Shown here piece by piece: positions 1 to 9,070 of a stretch of DNA of 64,000 bases. Numbering within the stretch: the stretch's first letter is position 1; each line of letters opens with the position of its first letter. Source of the stretch: JAKVAV01 sp047633195. Its GTDB lineage: Bacteria; Bacteroidota; Bacteroidia; Flavobacteriales_D; Cryomorphaceae. The translations under genes were made by a program, and so were the position numbers. The DNA is taken from contig JBLIEU010000010.1 in assembly GCA_047633195.1 (NCBI GenBank), positions 6,803 through 70,802 on the forward strand. Direction: 5' to 3'. Below the pieces are notes generated by a model that saw only the letters and a list, made by a program, of their open reading frames with translations, ran no database searches and was not told where the DNA came from.

Positions 1-337
1 TGCGATGCAGAAGGGAAGTGTGAAACGCCACACCTCTGATTTCTTCTTTGGTGCGAAAACCATTCAGGAGTGAGTCTGCCGATGCTTTTGAAATCTCCAT
101 TTTATTGAGCATGGACTCAATCTCATCTGAGTTTGATTCGAGATCAGCTTTTATTTGATGGAGCAATTTGACTTCCTGTTTTCTTTCTAGCCGATTTTGA
201 TTCCAGTTATTTACCTGAAGGGCAAGGAGAATACCAACCATAACCAAAAAAATCTCACCGATTGCGTAGAATGTATATTTCTTCACTTTCTCCTGTTCTA
301 TTAGTTTGATGCGCTCACGGCGAAAATAACTGAGCAT
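1..337 (-). CDS. DUF6090 family protein, N-terminal part (cut by window edge)
   Basis: The reverse strand reads from an ATG at 337 to the window edge without a stop. The product begins MLSYFRRERIKLIEQEKVKK, followed by a membrane helix carrying the signature YAIGEIFLVMVGILLALQVN and then a charged, probably coiled stretch. A basic N-terminus, one helix ending in ALQVNNWN and then a helical segment are characteristic of the Bacteroidota family DUF6090, whose function is unknown. About 112 codons are visible; the family is usually about 240 residues, so roughly half lies outside. The start is the first ATG of the conserved block. Confidence 0.8.
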   Translation of the reverse strand, partial: MLSYFRRERIKLIEQEKVKKYTFYAIGEIFLVMVGILLALQVNNWNQNRLERKQEVKLLHQIKADLESNSDEIESMLNKMEISKASADSLLNGFRTKEEIRGVAFHTSLLHR

Positions 338-391
338 AATATTGAGAATTTAAGCTGCCGAAATATCGAAAAAATTAGAGGGGCGAGAGGT

Positions 392-1045
392 CTACTCCCG
401 ATTTAAGTCGGGGTAGTATTCAGAATTACCGATAATTTTTTTCTTTTCAGGAGCGGATATCACTTGACAATTGCTGATCAGAATTTTAGAAAACTTCCAT
501 CCTGGATCGAAATCCGTATCGCCTTTGTAAAACTCATATTGCACATTGAAAGTACCCTTGAAATGAAAGTCGGTAACGGGTTGATTGACCATAAGCTCCG
601 CTTCCGTTTCTATTTCATAAAGATCTCTTGAGAGTTCTGAATCACCGACAATGAATGATTTTATTTCGTCAAGTGAAGTCACATCTAGCTTGTGCACGGT
701 TTCGTAGCAGGGAATCAAAATGCCATTGAAATTGTAGTCTAAAAAAGTAGCTTGAAGATCTTCGAAAGTAGGATTCGGTAATTCCTTTCGCAATGAATCA
801 CGCAATGTTGTCTTCTGTTCATTGGTCATTCTAGCAAAGTCATCGGGGCTTCCATTGCGTGACTGCAAATCATTTACAAGAGCAACAATTCCAATGGCTA
901 TGACAAAACCAATAAGACCAATAATGGAGTAATACAAACCCTTGGCGAATACCTTTTTAAAGGGTGTGTACTTTGGTGTCGTGATTTGACCAATCAGTAG
1001 TGAAACAAGAAAGATGATGACTAAGCCGATATAGAAAAAGCGCAT
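392..1045 (-). CDS. Hypothetical membrane-anchored protein
   Basis: A 217-residue protein with two hydrophobic helices near the N-terminus (about residues 4-20 and 38-57), then a hydrophilic domain of about 160 residues rich in acidic residues and aromatics. The domain contains phrases such as FHFKGTFNVQYEFYKG that suggest a beta-rich fold outside the membrane. I do not recognise the family. It lies 54 bp upstream of the DUF6090 gene on the same strand, so the two may be co-transcribed. The ATG at 1045 begins directly with the first helix. Confidence 0.6.
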   Translation of the reverse strand: MRFFYIGLVIIFLVSLLIGQITTPKYTPFKKVFAKGLYYSIIGLIGFVIAIGIVALVNDLQSRNGSPDDFARMTNEQKTTLRDSLRKELPNPTFEDLQATFLDYNFNGILIPCYETVHKLDVTSLDEIKSFIVGDSELSRDLYEIETEAELMVNQPVTDFHFKGTFNVQYEFYKGDTDFDPGWKFSKILISNCQVISAPEKKKIIGNSEYYPDLNRE

Positions 1046-1080
1046 GAATTATTGCTGTTTTCATAAAGGTACGATGAAAT

Positions 1081-3263
1081 TTACCGCTCAGCGATTTTCA
1101 TAAATTTTTGTCGGCTTTGCAGAGCTCCTGAAACTACATTGATCAGGTACATGCCATCCGTCAAATCATTCAATTCTATGGTGTATCTTTTACCTGCAGA
1201 AACACTTTGGGATTGGATAAGCTTCCCGATAAGTCATAAATCTCAATGCGATCAACCTCTACATCCTGAGCCCAGGTGAGCGTGATACTCTGTCTTGCAG
1301 GATTTGGGAAGAGCTTAGTTTCAAATTCAACTTCGTTGGAAACACTCAGCGGGTTTTGGAAACCAGTCACCACTGTGTTAGTAATGATCGGCTCATTGAA
1401 ATCGAAATAGATGTATGCCGTGTTCTCAATCAGGTCGACTTGGCTGAAATCGGCGATCGGCGTGATCTCATAACGCACATGGCCGATACTTCCGTCAAAG
1501 TCGGTAGCGCTGTCGGGAAGGAATATTGGGTCGAACTCGAAGTAGAGCACATTGTCTTCCCTTACCAATTGCATATTGTGCGAAGTAGAAATAATGTGAA
1601 GCGAATTGAGGTCGAGATCGCTGTCGATGGTATCGGCGATTACCACACGCTCGGCGTAGAATGTTCCTGTGTTTTGGAATCGAACGGTGTACTTGAGGGG
1701 TGCGCCAGTTTCTAGGAAATCGTTTCCAATGCTGGTTGCGCTCACTTGCTTGTCATTGGGGTCGTAGGAGCCTACTACTTCCACTACTGATGTGAAAGTA
1801 TTATTCAATTCATTCGGGTCCTCACCCGAAACGTTGGCAGAAATGGTCGCTTCGAGCATCGTGCCGAGGCTTACCGTATCGTCAAGTAGAATCGTCAGAT
1901 TTAATTCAAATGGCCCGAAAGGACAAACTTGTGACACGTCGATTGAAGCTGCATTGTCGGCTATAATCAGGTCGGGATTAGCGGAATTTACGATTTCCAC
2001 ATAATCGGGAAATGTGATTTCGACACTGATATCATCTTCGCAGATTGTACCAATATTACTCACTTGAGCTAAATAGTTTGCTTCGAAACCTGGTCTGTTT
2101 GGTTCCAGAGAGATGAGATCAACTGCTACATCCGAGATTAGTTCTGTCGCGGTAATTGGGATCAAGACATCTTCGAGCTGATCGCCATCCATTAAAGAGA
2201 TGTCTGCGTCAGCTGCCTCATAGTATTCAGGCACGTTGAGAACTTCGAGTGTTCCATTTCCTTCTTCTGAGCAATTCCAAAAGTCCCCGTTCTCACCTGC
2301 AAAAAACTGATCTCCACTAATAGAGTTTTCAATTAAAGCATATGAAAATCCTGGTTCAGGATCGTTTTGTACGCCATTTCCATTAAAATCGTAGAATGCT
2401 TTTCCCTCTACCGAAGCAATACACGGCACGCCGTTTAATGTTAAACAAATTCCGAAAACCATTCCATCGTCGAGATTGAGATTGTCCACTATCGTCAGCG
2501 TCCATTCGCCCGCCATGGGCTCGCCGATCAATACGGACAGAGGCTCGTTCGGTGAAAAAATACCACGCGGACCTGGACTGTTATTATTGACGTCGGGAAT
2601 ACCTTCATCAGCTTCATCTGTAAAAATCACACTAAACCCCCAACTTGAACCTAAAAAGGCCTGACCGATTTCCAATAATGATACTTGTGTGCCATTTGGA
2701 TGGGTCAAGTAGATGCTTAGATCACCGTTAAATGTATGTCCCAGATCAATGAAAGCGCTGAGTGATTCTACAACTTCACCATTGTCGGGTACGGTAAATC
2801 CGATTTCGTAAACCGCTCCGGATCCGTCGGGAAGAGGTTCGAAGGGTTGGTATAAGCTATCGCAATTAAAACCAGACTCACCCACCAATGAGTGAGCACT
2901 GAGATAAAATTTTGTTGAGTCTGAGTAAATACCAGCTCCACATTCCACGCTTAGGTATGCGGTGAAATAGACTGCTCCTAGCGGAGTCCAAGGGGTCAAA
3001 AGGCTTTGACTCACACCAAGGGTTACCGTATTCGTGCCTGTCACTGCCGATCCGCTCGTCGTTAGTATTTCATTGATACCAACCTCTTCGGCATAGTCTA
3101 AGTTCAAGTCGAGTTGATAGTCTCCTGTGACCGAAGACTCAAAAGTGATGTTGAATGTGCTATCATTCACAGCTGACCAATCCACCAGTTCAGGTGCCTC
3201 ACATTGGGCTTGGACAATTGAAGAAAAAACAAGAGCTGCAAAAAGAAGGGTTATCTGTTTCAT
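1081..3263 (-). CDS. Secreted P-domain / DUF7619-like protein with T9SS sorting domain, frameshifted near 3' end
   Basis: The preferred start is the ATG at 3263, because it opens a clean signal peptide (MKQITLLFAALVFSSIVQAQ). Then come a proprotein-convertase-like P/Homo B domain (about residues 130-280, with HTFNGDLSIYLTHPNGT and GEWTLTIVDN), an SdrD-B-like segment beginning GKAFYDFNGNGVQND, a CARDB/DUF11-like beta domain, and a DUF7619-like domain starting GSYDPNDKQV. The C-terminus begins as a T9SS type A domain (LFPNPARQSITLTW) but the frame is lost after IYDLSG and stops at 1176. One base missing in the GGGAAG tract at 1223-1227 explains it: the adjacent frame continues LIQSQSVSAGKRYTIELNDL to a stop at 1081-1083. 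Expected to be exported and anchored or released by T9SS if the frame is truly intact. Confidence 0.75.
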
Positions 3264-3360
3264 GGCTACTGATTGGTTAAGAACCATGAAGATAGAAAAA
3301 TGATGCTATGTCAGAAGATCCGATTCATGCTGTTTATAGGATTCTAAACAATGAAATTAG

Positions 3361-3392
3361 TTTGCAAACTATATTTGCATTAAGTAATTTTG
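3361..3392 (+). promoter_or_regulatory. Bacteroidota-type promoter of dnaE2
   Basis: A -33 element TTTG (3361-3364) and a -7 element TAATTTTG (3385-3392) are separated by 20 bases, matching the published Bacteroidota consensus TTTG-N19-21-TAnnTTTG. The dnaE2 ATG at 3433 lies about 40 bases downstream. Confidence 0.6.
3363..3379. promoter_or_regulatory. Perfect palindrome inside the dnaE2 promoter, candidate operator
   Basis: TGCAAA (3363-3368) and TTTGCA (3374-3379) are perfect inverted arms around the 5-base spacer CTATA. The palindrome begins inside the -33 element and ends before the -7 element, where a dimeric repressor would block RNA polymerase. Since the gene is a presumed damage-inducible polymerase, LexA is the obvious candidate; that assignment is inference. 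Confidence 0.45.
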
Positions 3393-3432
3393 ATTTGCAT
3401 TTCGAAGCCCGATGCTGATCGCTTTTCAATAC

Positions 3433-6387
3433 ATGTTTCCCACGCACACATACTATTCATTCAAGTATGGAACCCTCTCGCCCGAGGAAGTTCTCGAGGC
3501 CGCTATGGCCAATGATTACGAGGTGGTGGCGCTGGCCGATATCAACAGCACTGCGGGGTCGATCAACTTTGTGCGGATGGCCTACAAAAAAGGCATCAAG
3601 CCTGTTCTCGGCATCGATTTTCGTAATGGGGCTCAGCCCTGCTTTGTGGCTTTCGCCAAAAACAATGAGGGATTTAAAGAGATCAATGTTTACCTCTCGC
3701 AGTACCTCCATTCGGGAGAAGCGATTCCCACAGAAGCTCCCCCGTTTGAAAACGCTTTTGTCATCTATCCCTTCTCGACCTTAGATGAAGAGGTAAAGCT
3801 TCGCGCCAACGAATTTGTCGGTGTTCATCCCCGCGACTTGGTTCGTCTGTCGCGCTCGCCGATGACCAAGCAGAAAAATAAGTTGGTGATGTGGCACCCA
3901 CATAGCTTCAACTCCAAGCGCCAATTCAATGCCCACCGTCTTCTGCGGGCGATCGACAACAATTGCCTTCTTTCTAAACTGCCCAAAAGCGAGGAAGGCC
4001 AGCCCGACGACCGTTGGATGCACCGCAATGAGATGATGGCGCTCTACAACGATTATCCACAGATTATTGCCAATACCACCCACCTCCTGCAGCGCTGCCG
4101 CATCAACTTCGAGTTTGGCGATGCCTACCCGCACAAGAACTTGCGCACCTACACCGGTTCGGTGGAAGAGGACGAGGAGCTCTTCCGCAAGCTCTGCTAC
4201 GAAAACATTCACTACCGCTATCCCGATGTCAATCAAGTGGTGATCGATCGCCTCGAAAAGGAACTGGAAATCATTACACAAAAGGAATTTGTCTCCTACT
4301 TTTTGATCAATTGGGACATTACTTCCTACGCCCGTCGGCAAGGTTATTTCTACGTGGGGCGGGGGAGTGGCGCCAACAGTATGGTGGCTTACATCTTGCG
4401 CATCACCGATGTCGATCCCATCGAGCTCGATCTCTACTTCGAGCGTTTCATCAACCTCTACCGAAAAAATCCGCCTGACTTTGACCTCGACTTTTCGTGG
4501 CGCGACCGTCCCGATGTGACGCGCTACATTTTCGAGCGGTTCGAGCATTGCGCCATACTGGCCACCTACAATACCTTTCAATACCGTGCGATAGTGCGCG
4601 AGCTGGGGAAGGTTTTTGGTTTGCCAAAAGAGGAAATCGATATCCTGAGTACGGGGAAGTTCAATGCCTCAAAACTGGATGAACTATCGGTTTTGGTGCT
4701 GCGCTACAGCCAGTTCATCCAAGGTTTCCCGAGTCACTTGAGTCTGCACGCGGGTGGTATCCTCATTGCCGATGAGCCCATTCACACCTATTCGCCCACG
4801 TGGATGCCGCCGAAGGGATTTCCCACGGTGCAGTACGACATGGTGGTGGCCGAAGACATCGGTCTCTACAAGTTTGATATTCTCGGTCAGCGCGGATTGG
4901 GTAAGATCAAAGACAGTTTGGCCATCGTAGCCGAAAACCATCCCAACGATCCACCCATCGACATTCACGACCTGAAGCGATTTAAGCAAGATGAGGCCAT
5001 TCGCGAGATGCTCCGAAACGGCGATGCCATCGGTTGTTTCTACGTGGAAAGCCCCGCCATGCGGATGCTGATGAAAAAGCTACGGGTTGACAATTACATC
5101 GGATTGGTGGCGGCCAGTTCGGTGATTCGCCCAGGAGTGGCCCGCTCGGGAATGATGCGGGAGTTTATTCTCCGCTACCGTTTTCCCGAAAGGAGAGAAA
5201 AGGCCCATCCTGTGATGCTTGAGATTATGCCCGAGACCTACGGCGTGATGGTGTACCAAGAAGATGTGATCAAAGTGGCGCACTACTTCGCGGGCCTTAC
5301 CCTAGGAGAAGCCGACGTGCTGCGCCGTGGCATGAGTGGGAAGTTTCGCTCGCGTGAGGAGTTTGCCAAAGCCAAGGGCAAGTTTTTTAGCAACTGCAAA
5401 AAGAAGGGTTACAAGGACGAGCTCACCGCCGAGATTTGGCGGCAGGTAGAGAGTTTTGCGGGTTACGCTTTCGCGAAAGGGCACTCAGCATCCTACGCTG
5501 TCGAAAGCTACCAGAGCCTTTTCCTCAAGGCCCATTATCCGCTGGAGTACATGGTGGCGACGATCAACAATGGCGGTGGTTTTTATAGCCCTGAATTCTA
5601 CGTGCACGAAGCCCGAATGAAAGGCGGTGAGGTGCTGCCACCTTGCATCAATACGAGTCGCCACGAGGCCGTGATTCGCGGCAAGTCGATCTACCTCGGG
5701 ATGGGGATGCTCAATGCCATCGAAGACGAAACAATCTACCGCATTTTGCGCTCTCGTGAACGGGAAGGTAATTTCACTGATATGGAGAATTTTCTCGATC
5801 GGGTGCCCATCGGGGTGGAGCAAATCGACATCTTGATTCGCATTGATGCTTTCCGATTTACGGGGAAGAACAAGCGGGAACTCTTGTGGGAAGCTCGTTT
5901 CAAACTCGATCCGATTAAGAGAACCATTGAGCAGCAAATGCTTTTTCGCGAGCCGCGAAAAGATTACGAACTGCCCACGCTAGAGAGCAGCCTGCTGGAA
6001 GATGCCTTCGATCAGATTGAGTTGCTGGGCTTCCCGCTGGTCGATCCGTTTGGCCTGCTGGAGAATGAGCCCGACAGCCGAGTACTGGCCCGCGACTTAA
6101 CCACGCGCATAGGGCAGCGGGTGAAGATTTTTGGATACCTCGTTACCCGAAAAGAGACGAGCACTGCGCGGGGTGACCGCATGTCTTTCGGAAATTTTGT
6201 GGACTTACACGGCGAGTTTATCGACACGGTTCACTTCCCCCAAGTAGCGCGTGATTTCCCCTTCCGTGGGCGCGGGGTGTATTGCATAGAGGGAAAAGTA
6301 ACCGAAGAGTTTGACTGTTACTCGGTGGAAGTGGACCGGATGGAGAAGGTGAAGTTGGTGCCAGATGCGAGGTATGTGGAGGGGTGA
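3433..6387 (+). CDS. dnaE2: DNA polymerase III alpha subunit, error-prone DnaE2/ImuC type
   Basis: The start at 3433 (MFPTHTYYSFKYGTLSPEE) matches the usual beginning of this family; seven codons further upstream read as unlikely leader. The 984-residue product has an N-terminal PHP domain (about 1-200), the family-C polymerase core with catalytic aspartates in PPDFDLDF (Asp349, 351, 353), the FAGYAFAKGHSASYA fingers motif, a helix-hairpin-helix region and an OB fold near the end (VKIFGYLVTRKET). At under 1000 residues it is much shorter than replicative DnaE of this phylum (usually over 1100) and fits the second, translesion polymerase that works with ImuB and the beta clamp. No imuA/imuB genes adjoin it. 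The gene is visibly GC-richer than its neighbours: bases 4141-4200 are 36/60 GC against 24/60 at 16801-16860. Confidence 0.85.
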   Translation: MFPTHTYYSFKYGTLSPEEVLEAAMANDYEVVALADINSTAGSINFVRMAYKKGIKPVLGIDFRNGAQPCFVAFAKNNEGFKEINVYLSQYLHSGEAIPTEAPPFENAFVIYPFSTLDEEVKLRANEFVGVHPRDLVRLSRSPMTKQKNKLVMWHPHSFNSKRQFNAHRLLRAIDNNCLLSKLPKSEEGQPDDRWMHRNEMMALYNDYPQIIANTTHLLQRCRINFEFGDAYPHKNLRTYTGSVEEDEELFRKLCYENIHYRYPDVNQVVIDRLEKELEIITQKEFVSYFLINWDITSYARRQGYFYVGRGSGANSMVAYILRITDVDPIELDLYFERFINLYRKNPPDFDLDFSWRDRPDVTRYIFERFEHCAILATYNTFQYRAIVRELGKVFGLPKEEIDILSTGKFNASKLDELSVLVLRYSQFIQGFPSHLSLHAGGILIADEPIHTYSPTWMPPKGFPTVQYDMVVAEDIGLYKFDILGQRGLGKIKDSLAIVAENHPNDPPIDIHDLKRFKQDEAIREMLRNGDAIGCFYVESPAMRMLMKKLRVDNYIGLVAASSVIRPGVARSGMMREFILRYRFPERREKAHPVMLEIMPETYGVMVYQEDVIKVAHYFAGLTLGEADVLRRGMSGKFRSREEFAKAKGKFFSNCKKKGYKDELTAEIWRQVESFAGYAFAKGHSASYAVESYQSLFLKAHYPLEYMVATINNGGGFYSPEFYVHEARMKGGEVLPPCINTSRHEAVIRGKSIYLGMGMLNAIEDETIYRILRSREREGNFTDMENFLDRVPIGVEQIDILIRIDAFRFTGKNKRELLWEARFKLDPIKRTIEQQMLFREPRKDYELPTLESSLLEDAFDQIELLGFPLVDPFGLLENEPDSRVLARDLTTRIGQRVKIFGYLVTRKETSTARGDRMSFGNFVDLHGEFIDTVHFPQVARDFPFRGRGVYCIEGKVTEEFDCYSVEVDRMEKVKLVPDARYVEG

Positions 6388-6468
6388 AAGGGCTGTTAGT
6401 TATTTGCCGTTAGCTCATGTAGGAGTAATCGAGATAGTTTAAACTTTTTGGATCATGACGAACAGAAA

Positions 6469-6494
6469 AAAGGCAGCACCTAAGCACTGCCTTT
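6469..6494 (-). terminator. Rho-independent terminator, minus strand
   Basis: AAAGGCAG (6469-6476) pairs perfectly with CTGCCTTT (6487-6494) around a 10-base loop. Read on the minus strand the stem is followed by TTTTTT, so it would end transcription of the small remnant frame at 6513-6638. Confidence 0.5.
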
Positions 6495-6512
6495 CCAATT
6501 CATTTTCAAAAT

Positions 6513-6638
6513 CTAATCAGAGCCAATGCTGCTCATTTGCACTGCATCATCGGTCGCTTTATTTTGAGAATACGACTGGTTGAATAGCACAAAAGCGTCG
6601 ACTCCATATCCTTGTGAGCGACCTAGGGTTTTCCACTT
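6513..6638 (-). other. Open remnant with own terminator; possible C-terminal fragment of a lost gene
   Basis: The reverse strand holds about 41 sense codons with no start codon, reading KWKTLGRSQGYGVDAF and onward to IGSD before a TAG at 6513-6515. A terminator follows 19 bases later. The composition looks protein-like (VLFNQSYSQN), and a terminator facing no intact gene is the main reason for listing it. The rest of the 6388-6704 gap holds nothing else that I can identify. A chance open frame cannot be excluded. Confidence 0.25.
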
Positions 6639-6704
6639 TTACCCCAACCCATTTACCTAGATGAATGCCACGGATTCCGTATATTCGGGCAGACAAAAAA
6701 TGAT

Positions 6705-7253
6705 ATGAGACCGATCAAGAATATCTTGTTTTGCTTTTTTTTGACACTCTTTATTTCCTCCTGTGAGGAGATTTTCGAGGATGACGCTCAAAATGATGGC
6801 GTAGAGTATTTCGAATGCAAGATAAACGGAGAGCACTTTGAAGGAGTAGGTACTCCTAGCCAATGCAACAAGCTGACTTTTGACTATTTCACAGAACCCT
6901 ATTTGGATTTGCCTGCAGGCTATATGGCAATGGGCGCAAATAACTGCGTCGACACCATGGCACTGCTTCTAACTTTTCAAGGGGTGACACCAGAAATTAC
7001 TGGTGCTAGCTCGCTCGAATTCCTCAATTTTGCCGATTCATTTAGACCATTATTTAGTTCTGCCAATGGCAAAATCTATAATCGCTTACTCGATGGAAAC
7101 TTGAAAATCGATCAATTCACTGGACGAATAAAGAATGCAACCGGAAGGTTTTCCGGTACTTTTGAAATGAGATTGATAGATTCCGAAAAAACGGATACCC
7201 TTACCATTACCGATGGTCAATTCAATTTCTATATTTCCAGAAGGCTTCATTGA
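6705..7253 (+). CDS. Hypothetical lipoprotein
   Basis: A 182-residue protein with a classic lipoprotein signal: basic start, hydrophobic core and lipobox LFISSC with Cys20 as the acylation site, followed by acidic residues (EEIFEDD) that in Bacteroidota often mark surface-exposed lipoproteins. The mature part opens with FECKINGEHFEG, a phrase common in DUF6252-like small lipoproteins, and is predicted beta-rich. It stands alone between a gap and the methyltransferase gene and has its own candidate terminator. Function unknown. Confidence 0.7.
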   Translation: MRPIKNILFCFFLTLFISSCEEIFEDDAQNDGVEYFECKINGEHFEGVGTPSQCNKLTFDYFTEPYLDLPAGYMAMGANNCVDTMALLLTFQGVTPEITGASSLEFLNFADSFRPLFSSANGKIYNRLLDGNLKIDQFTGRIKNATGRFSGTFEMRLIDSEKTDTLTITDGQFNFYISRRLH

Positions 7254-7276
7254 GAGAAATCAATGAATAGAGACAT

Positions 7277-7302
7277 AAAAAGCCGCTGAAAACCAGCTTT
7301 TT
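7277..7302 (+). terminator. Weak terminator after lipoprotein gene
   Basis: AAAAAGC (7277-7283) and GCTTTTT (7296-7302) form a stem, with an alternative inner GCTG/CAGC pairing, ending in a T run 24 bases after the lipoprotein stop codon. Confidence 0.4.
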
Positions 7303-7471
7303 GGTTTAGTCATTCGGTACTACTAAACTCCATATTTTCGATGGCGGCCTCATTTTGGAAGAGTTTAGGGCTTACATGGAAATGAGTTGCCAAATTGAAT
7401 TTTCTTGTAACCGTTGTTCTTTCCATCTTTGACGCGGAAAACTAAATAGCCTATAGCTTACTTTTTTGCCG

Positions 7472-8332
7472 ATGAAAAGTCGAATTAAAAACTTCCTGAA
7501 AGATAGATTTCTTATTTTCAAAATCAGAAACAGATTCAATCCGTCAGTCCAGATCGGGCAGCGGCAGATGTTTCTGCAATACCGCGAGCAAGCAGGAAAA
7601 GATGAGTTGCCATCCATTTCGGAAACGGGGTTTCGCGTGTTTTCTCAATTCGAGGAAGACGGGATGTTGCTTTTCATCTTTTCGGTTCTTGGAATGGAAA
7701 AGAAGGTTTTCGTGGAGATAGGGTCTGACGATGGAGTAAACAGCAACTCGGCGAATCTCTACTTCAATTTTGGATGGCGAGGTTTATTTATCGATGGCAA
7801 TCCAGCTAGCATCAAAAGAGGAAAGCGATTTTTCAGTAAGTATCCACATTCTTGGTTTTATCAGCCGAAGTTTTTATGCGCTAAGGTTAACCGTGACAAT
7901 GTCAATGAACTGATCAAGAACGCTGGAATCACGGGCGAGATCGGAATGCTTTCGATTGATATTGACGGATATGATTACTGGGTCTGGGATGCCTTGGAAG
8001 TGATCCAGCCACAAGTGGTGATTATTGAAACGCACAACGAATTTGGAATGGAAAACATCGTGGTGCCTTACGATCCGAACTATTCCTATCCAGGAAAGCA
8101 TCCAATCTACCACGGTGCTTCGCCAATAGCTATGACCAAACTGGCCAATAAAAAGGGCTATCGATTGGTGGGTGCCAATGAGCTTGGCTTCAATTTTATT
8201 TTCGTAAAAAATGGATTGGCCGATAGCCAAATACCAGAAGTTTCTGTTGAATCGGTATTGACTCATCCGTCCGTCGCAGAAGGGCATAAGCAGTTTGAAG
8301 AGATCGAGGATTGGGAGTACTTGAAGGGGTAA
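7472..8332 (+). CDS. FkbM-like SAM-dependent methyltransferase
   Basis: A 286-residue cytoplasmic protein. The ATG at 7472 (MKSRIKNFLKDRF) is preferred over a TTG two codons earlier. The central region has a Rossmann methyltransferase pattern: VFVEIGSDDGVNSNSANL (glycine-rich SAM loop, about residues 84-101), an acidic end of strand 2 (GLFIDGNP), and a later DIDGYDYWVWDAL that matches the DxxGxE-like motif IV region of FkbM-family enzymes. Such proteins O-methylate sugars or small metabolites; the substrate is unknown. No glycan cluster adjoins it, so context does not help. Confidence 0.6.
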   Translation: MKSRIKNFLKDRFLIFKIRNRFNPSVQIGQRQMFLQYREQAGKDELPSISETGFRVFSQFEEDGMLLFIFSVLGMEKKVFVEIGSDDGVNSNSANLYFNFGWRGLFIDGNPASIKRGKRFFSKYPHSWFYQPKFLCAKVNRDNVNELIKNAGITGEIGMLSIDIDGYDYWVWDALEVIQPQVVIIETHNEFGMENIVVPYDPNYSYPGKHPIYHGASPIAMTKLANKKGYRLVGANELGFNFIFVKNGLADSQIPEVSVESVLTHPSVAEGHKQFEEIEDWEYLKG

Positions 8333-8398
8333 AGAGCTAAAGACTTGATTTCACAAAAGGTATTTTATCTATGCTATCTTTATTAATAATTCGTTCAG

Positions 8399-8743
8399 AT
8401 GAAACAGACGGTAGCACCAGATGAAAAACCTTTTCCAAAATGGATCCTGCCTTATTCGGTAAGCGTCACAATTCTCCACACGGCGGTTTTTATCTCTTGG
8501 TTTGTCCTTTATAATGCCATGCCTGAGTTAGCTCAGACTGAGCGGTTAGTTCTTTACAACGAGTTTTGGATTATCCCATCCCTGATTGGTGCGAGATGGT
8601 TTTCGGGAATCTTACTTTTACTTTCTCTTAGCGTAGTTATTATTGCCGGCAGGATGGTCGATCAAGGAAGAATGCGACTCGCCATTATTCTCTTGGTTCT
8701 CAACCTCTGTTTTCTGTTGATGAGTGGTTGGGGATTGCACTAA
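8399..8743 (+). CDS. Small membrane protein with three helices
   Basis: A 114-residue protein with a short polar N-terminus and three strongly hydrophobic segments (about 18-38, 60-80 and 91-112), ending in GWGLH. I do not recognise the family. The next small gene starts 25 bases after its stop on the same strand, so co-transcription is likely. Confidence 0.6.
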   Translation: MKQTVAPDEKPFPKWILPYSVSVTILHTAVFISWFVLYNAMPELAQTERLVLYNEFWIIPSLIGARWFSGILLLLSLSVVIIAGRMVDQGRMRLAIILLVLNLCFLLMSGWGLH

Positions 8744-8768
8744 GTTTCTAACAGTCTCAAAGCCGAGT

Positions 8769-8933
8769 ATGTCATCTTTTGATCATGTAATGGATATGAT
8801 GGCAGGGCACGCAGCCAATCGCGTGTTGCTTCAAGCAAAACGCAAACGTCATTTTCGAAAGTCAAATCTTTATCAGAAGTTACGTTATAGAAAAGGCTCA
8901 GGTCAGTTTAAAAAACTAGACAAAGCCCAGTGA
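8769..8933 (+). CDS. Small basic protein, frame continues past its TGA stop
   Basis: From the ATG at 8769 the frame encodes 54 residues beginning MSSFDHVMDMMAGHAANRVL, then a very basic stretch (QAKRKRHFRKSN, YQKLRYRKGS). The same frame stays open after the TGA (8931-8933) for 37 more codons, to a TAA at 9045-9047. That extension reads as a basic segment (RANKRREKRLW) followed by a membrane helix (ASAIVLISLLLLLIHWYL, approximately). Either a two-part small membrane protein has been split by a nonsense change, or the second part is a separate gene with a non-ATG start. Function unknown. Confidence 0.45.
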   Translation: MSSFDHVMDMMAGHAANRVLLQAKRKRHFRKSNLYQKLRYRKGSGQFKKLDKAQ

Positions 8934-9070
8934 GAGGGAACCAAAAAGCATATCAGAGCCAATAAGAGAAGAGAGAAACGGCTTTGGATTTGTGCGTCAG
9001 CTATAGTTCTGATTTCCTTATTATTGCTCATCCATTGGTACCTTTAATTGTTCCAAACTAAAGCACTGTT

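Noticed and set aside
3781..4581. Long minus-strand open frame (266 codons) inside dnaE2
   Set aside because: It is the antisense of a GC-rich conserved gene; composition explains the open frame and it shows no domain.
7466..7471. TTG start for the FkbM-like gene
   Set aside because: An ATG two codons later is adequate and gives a natural basic start.
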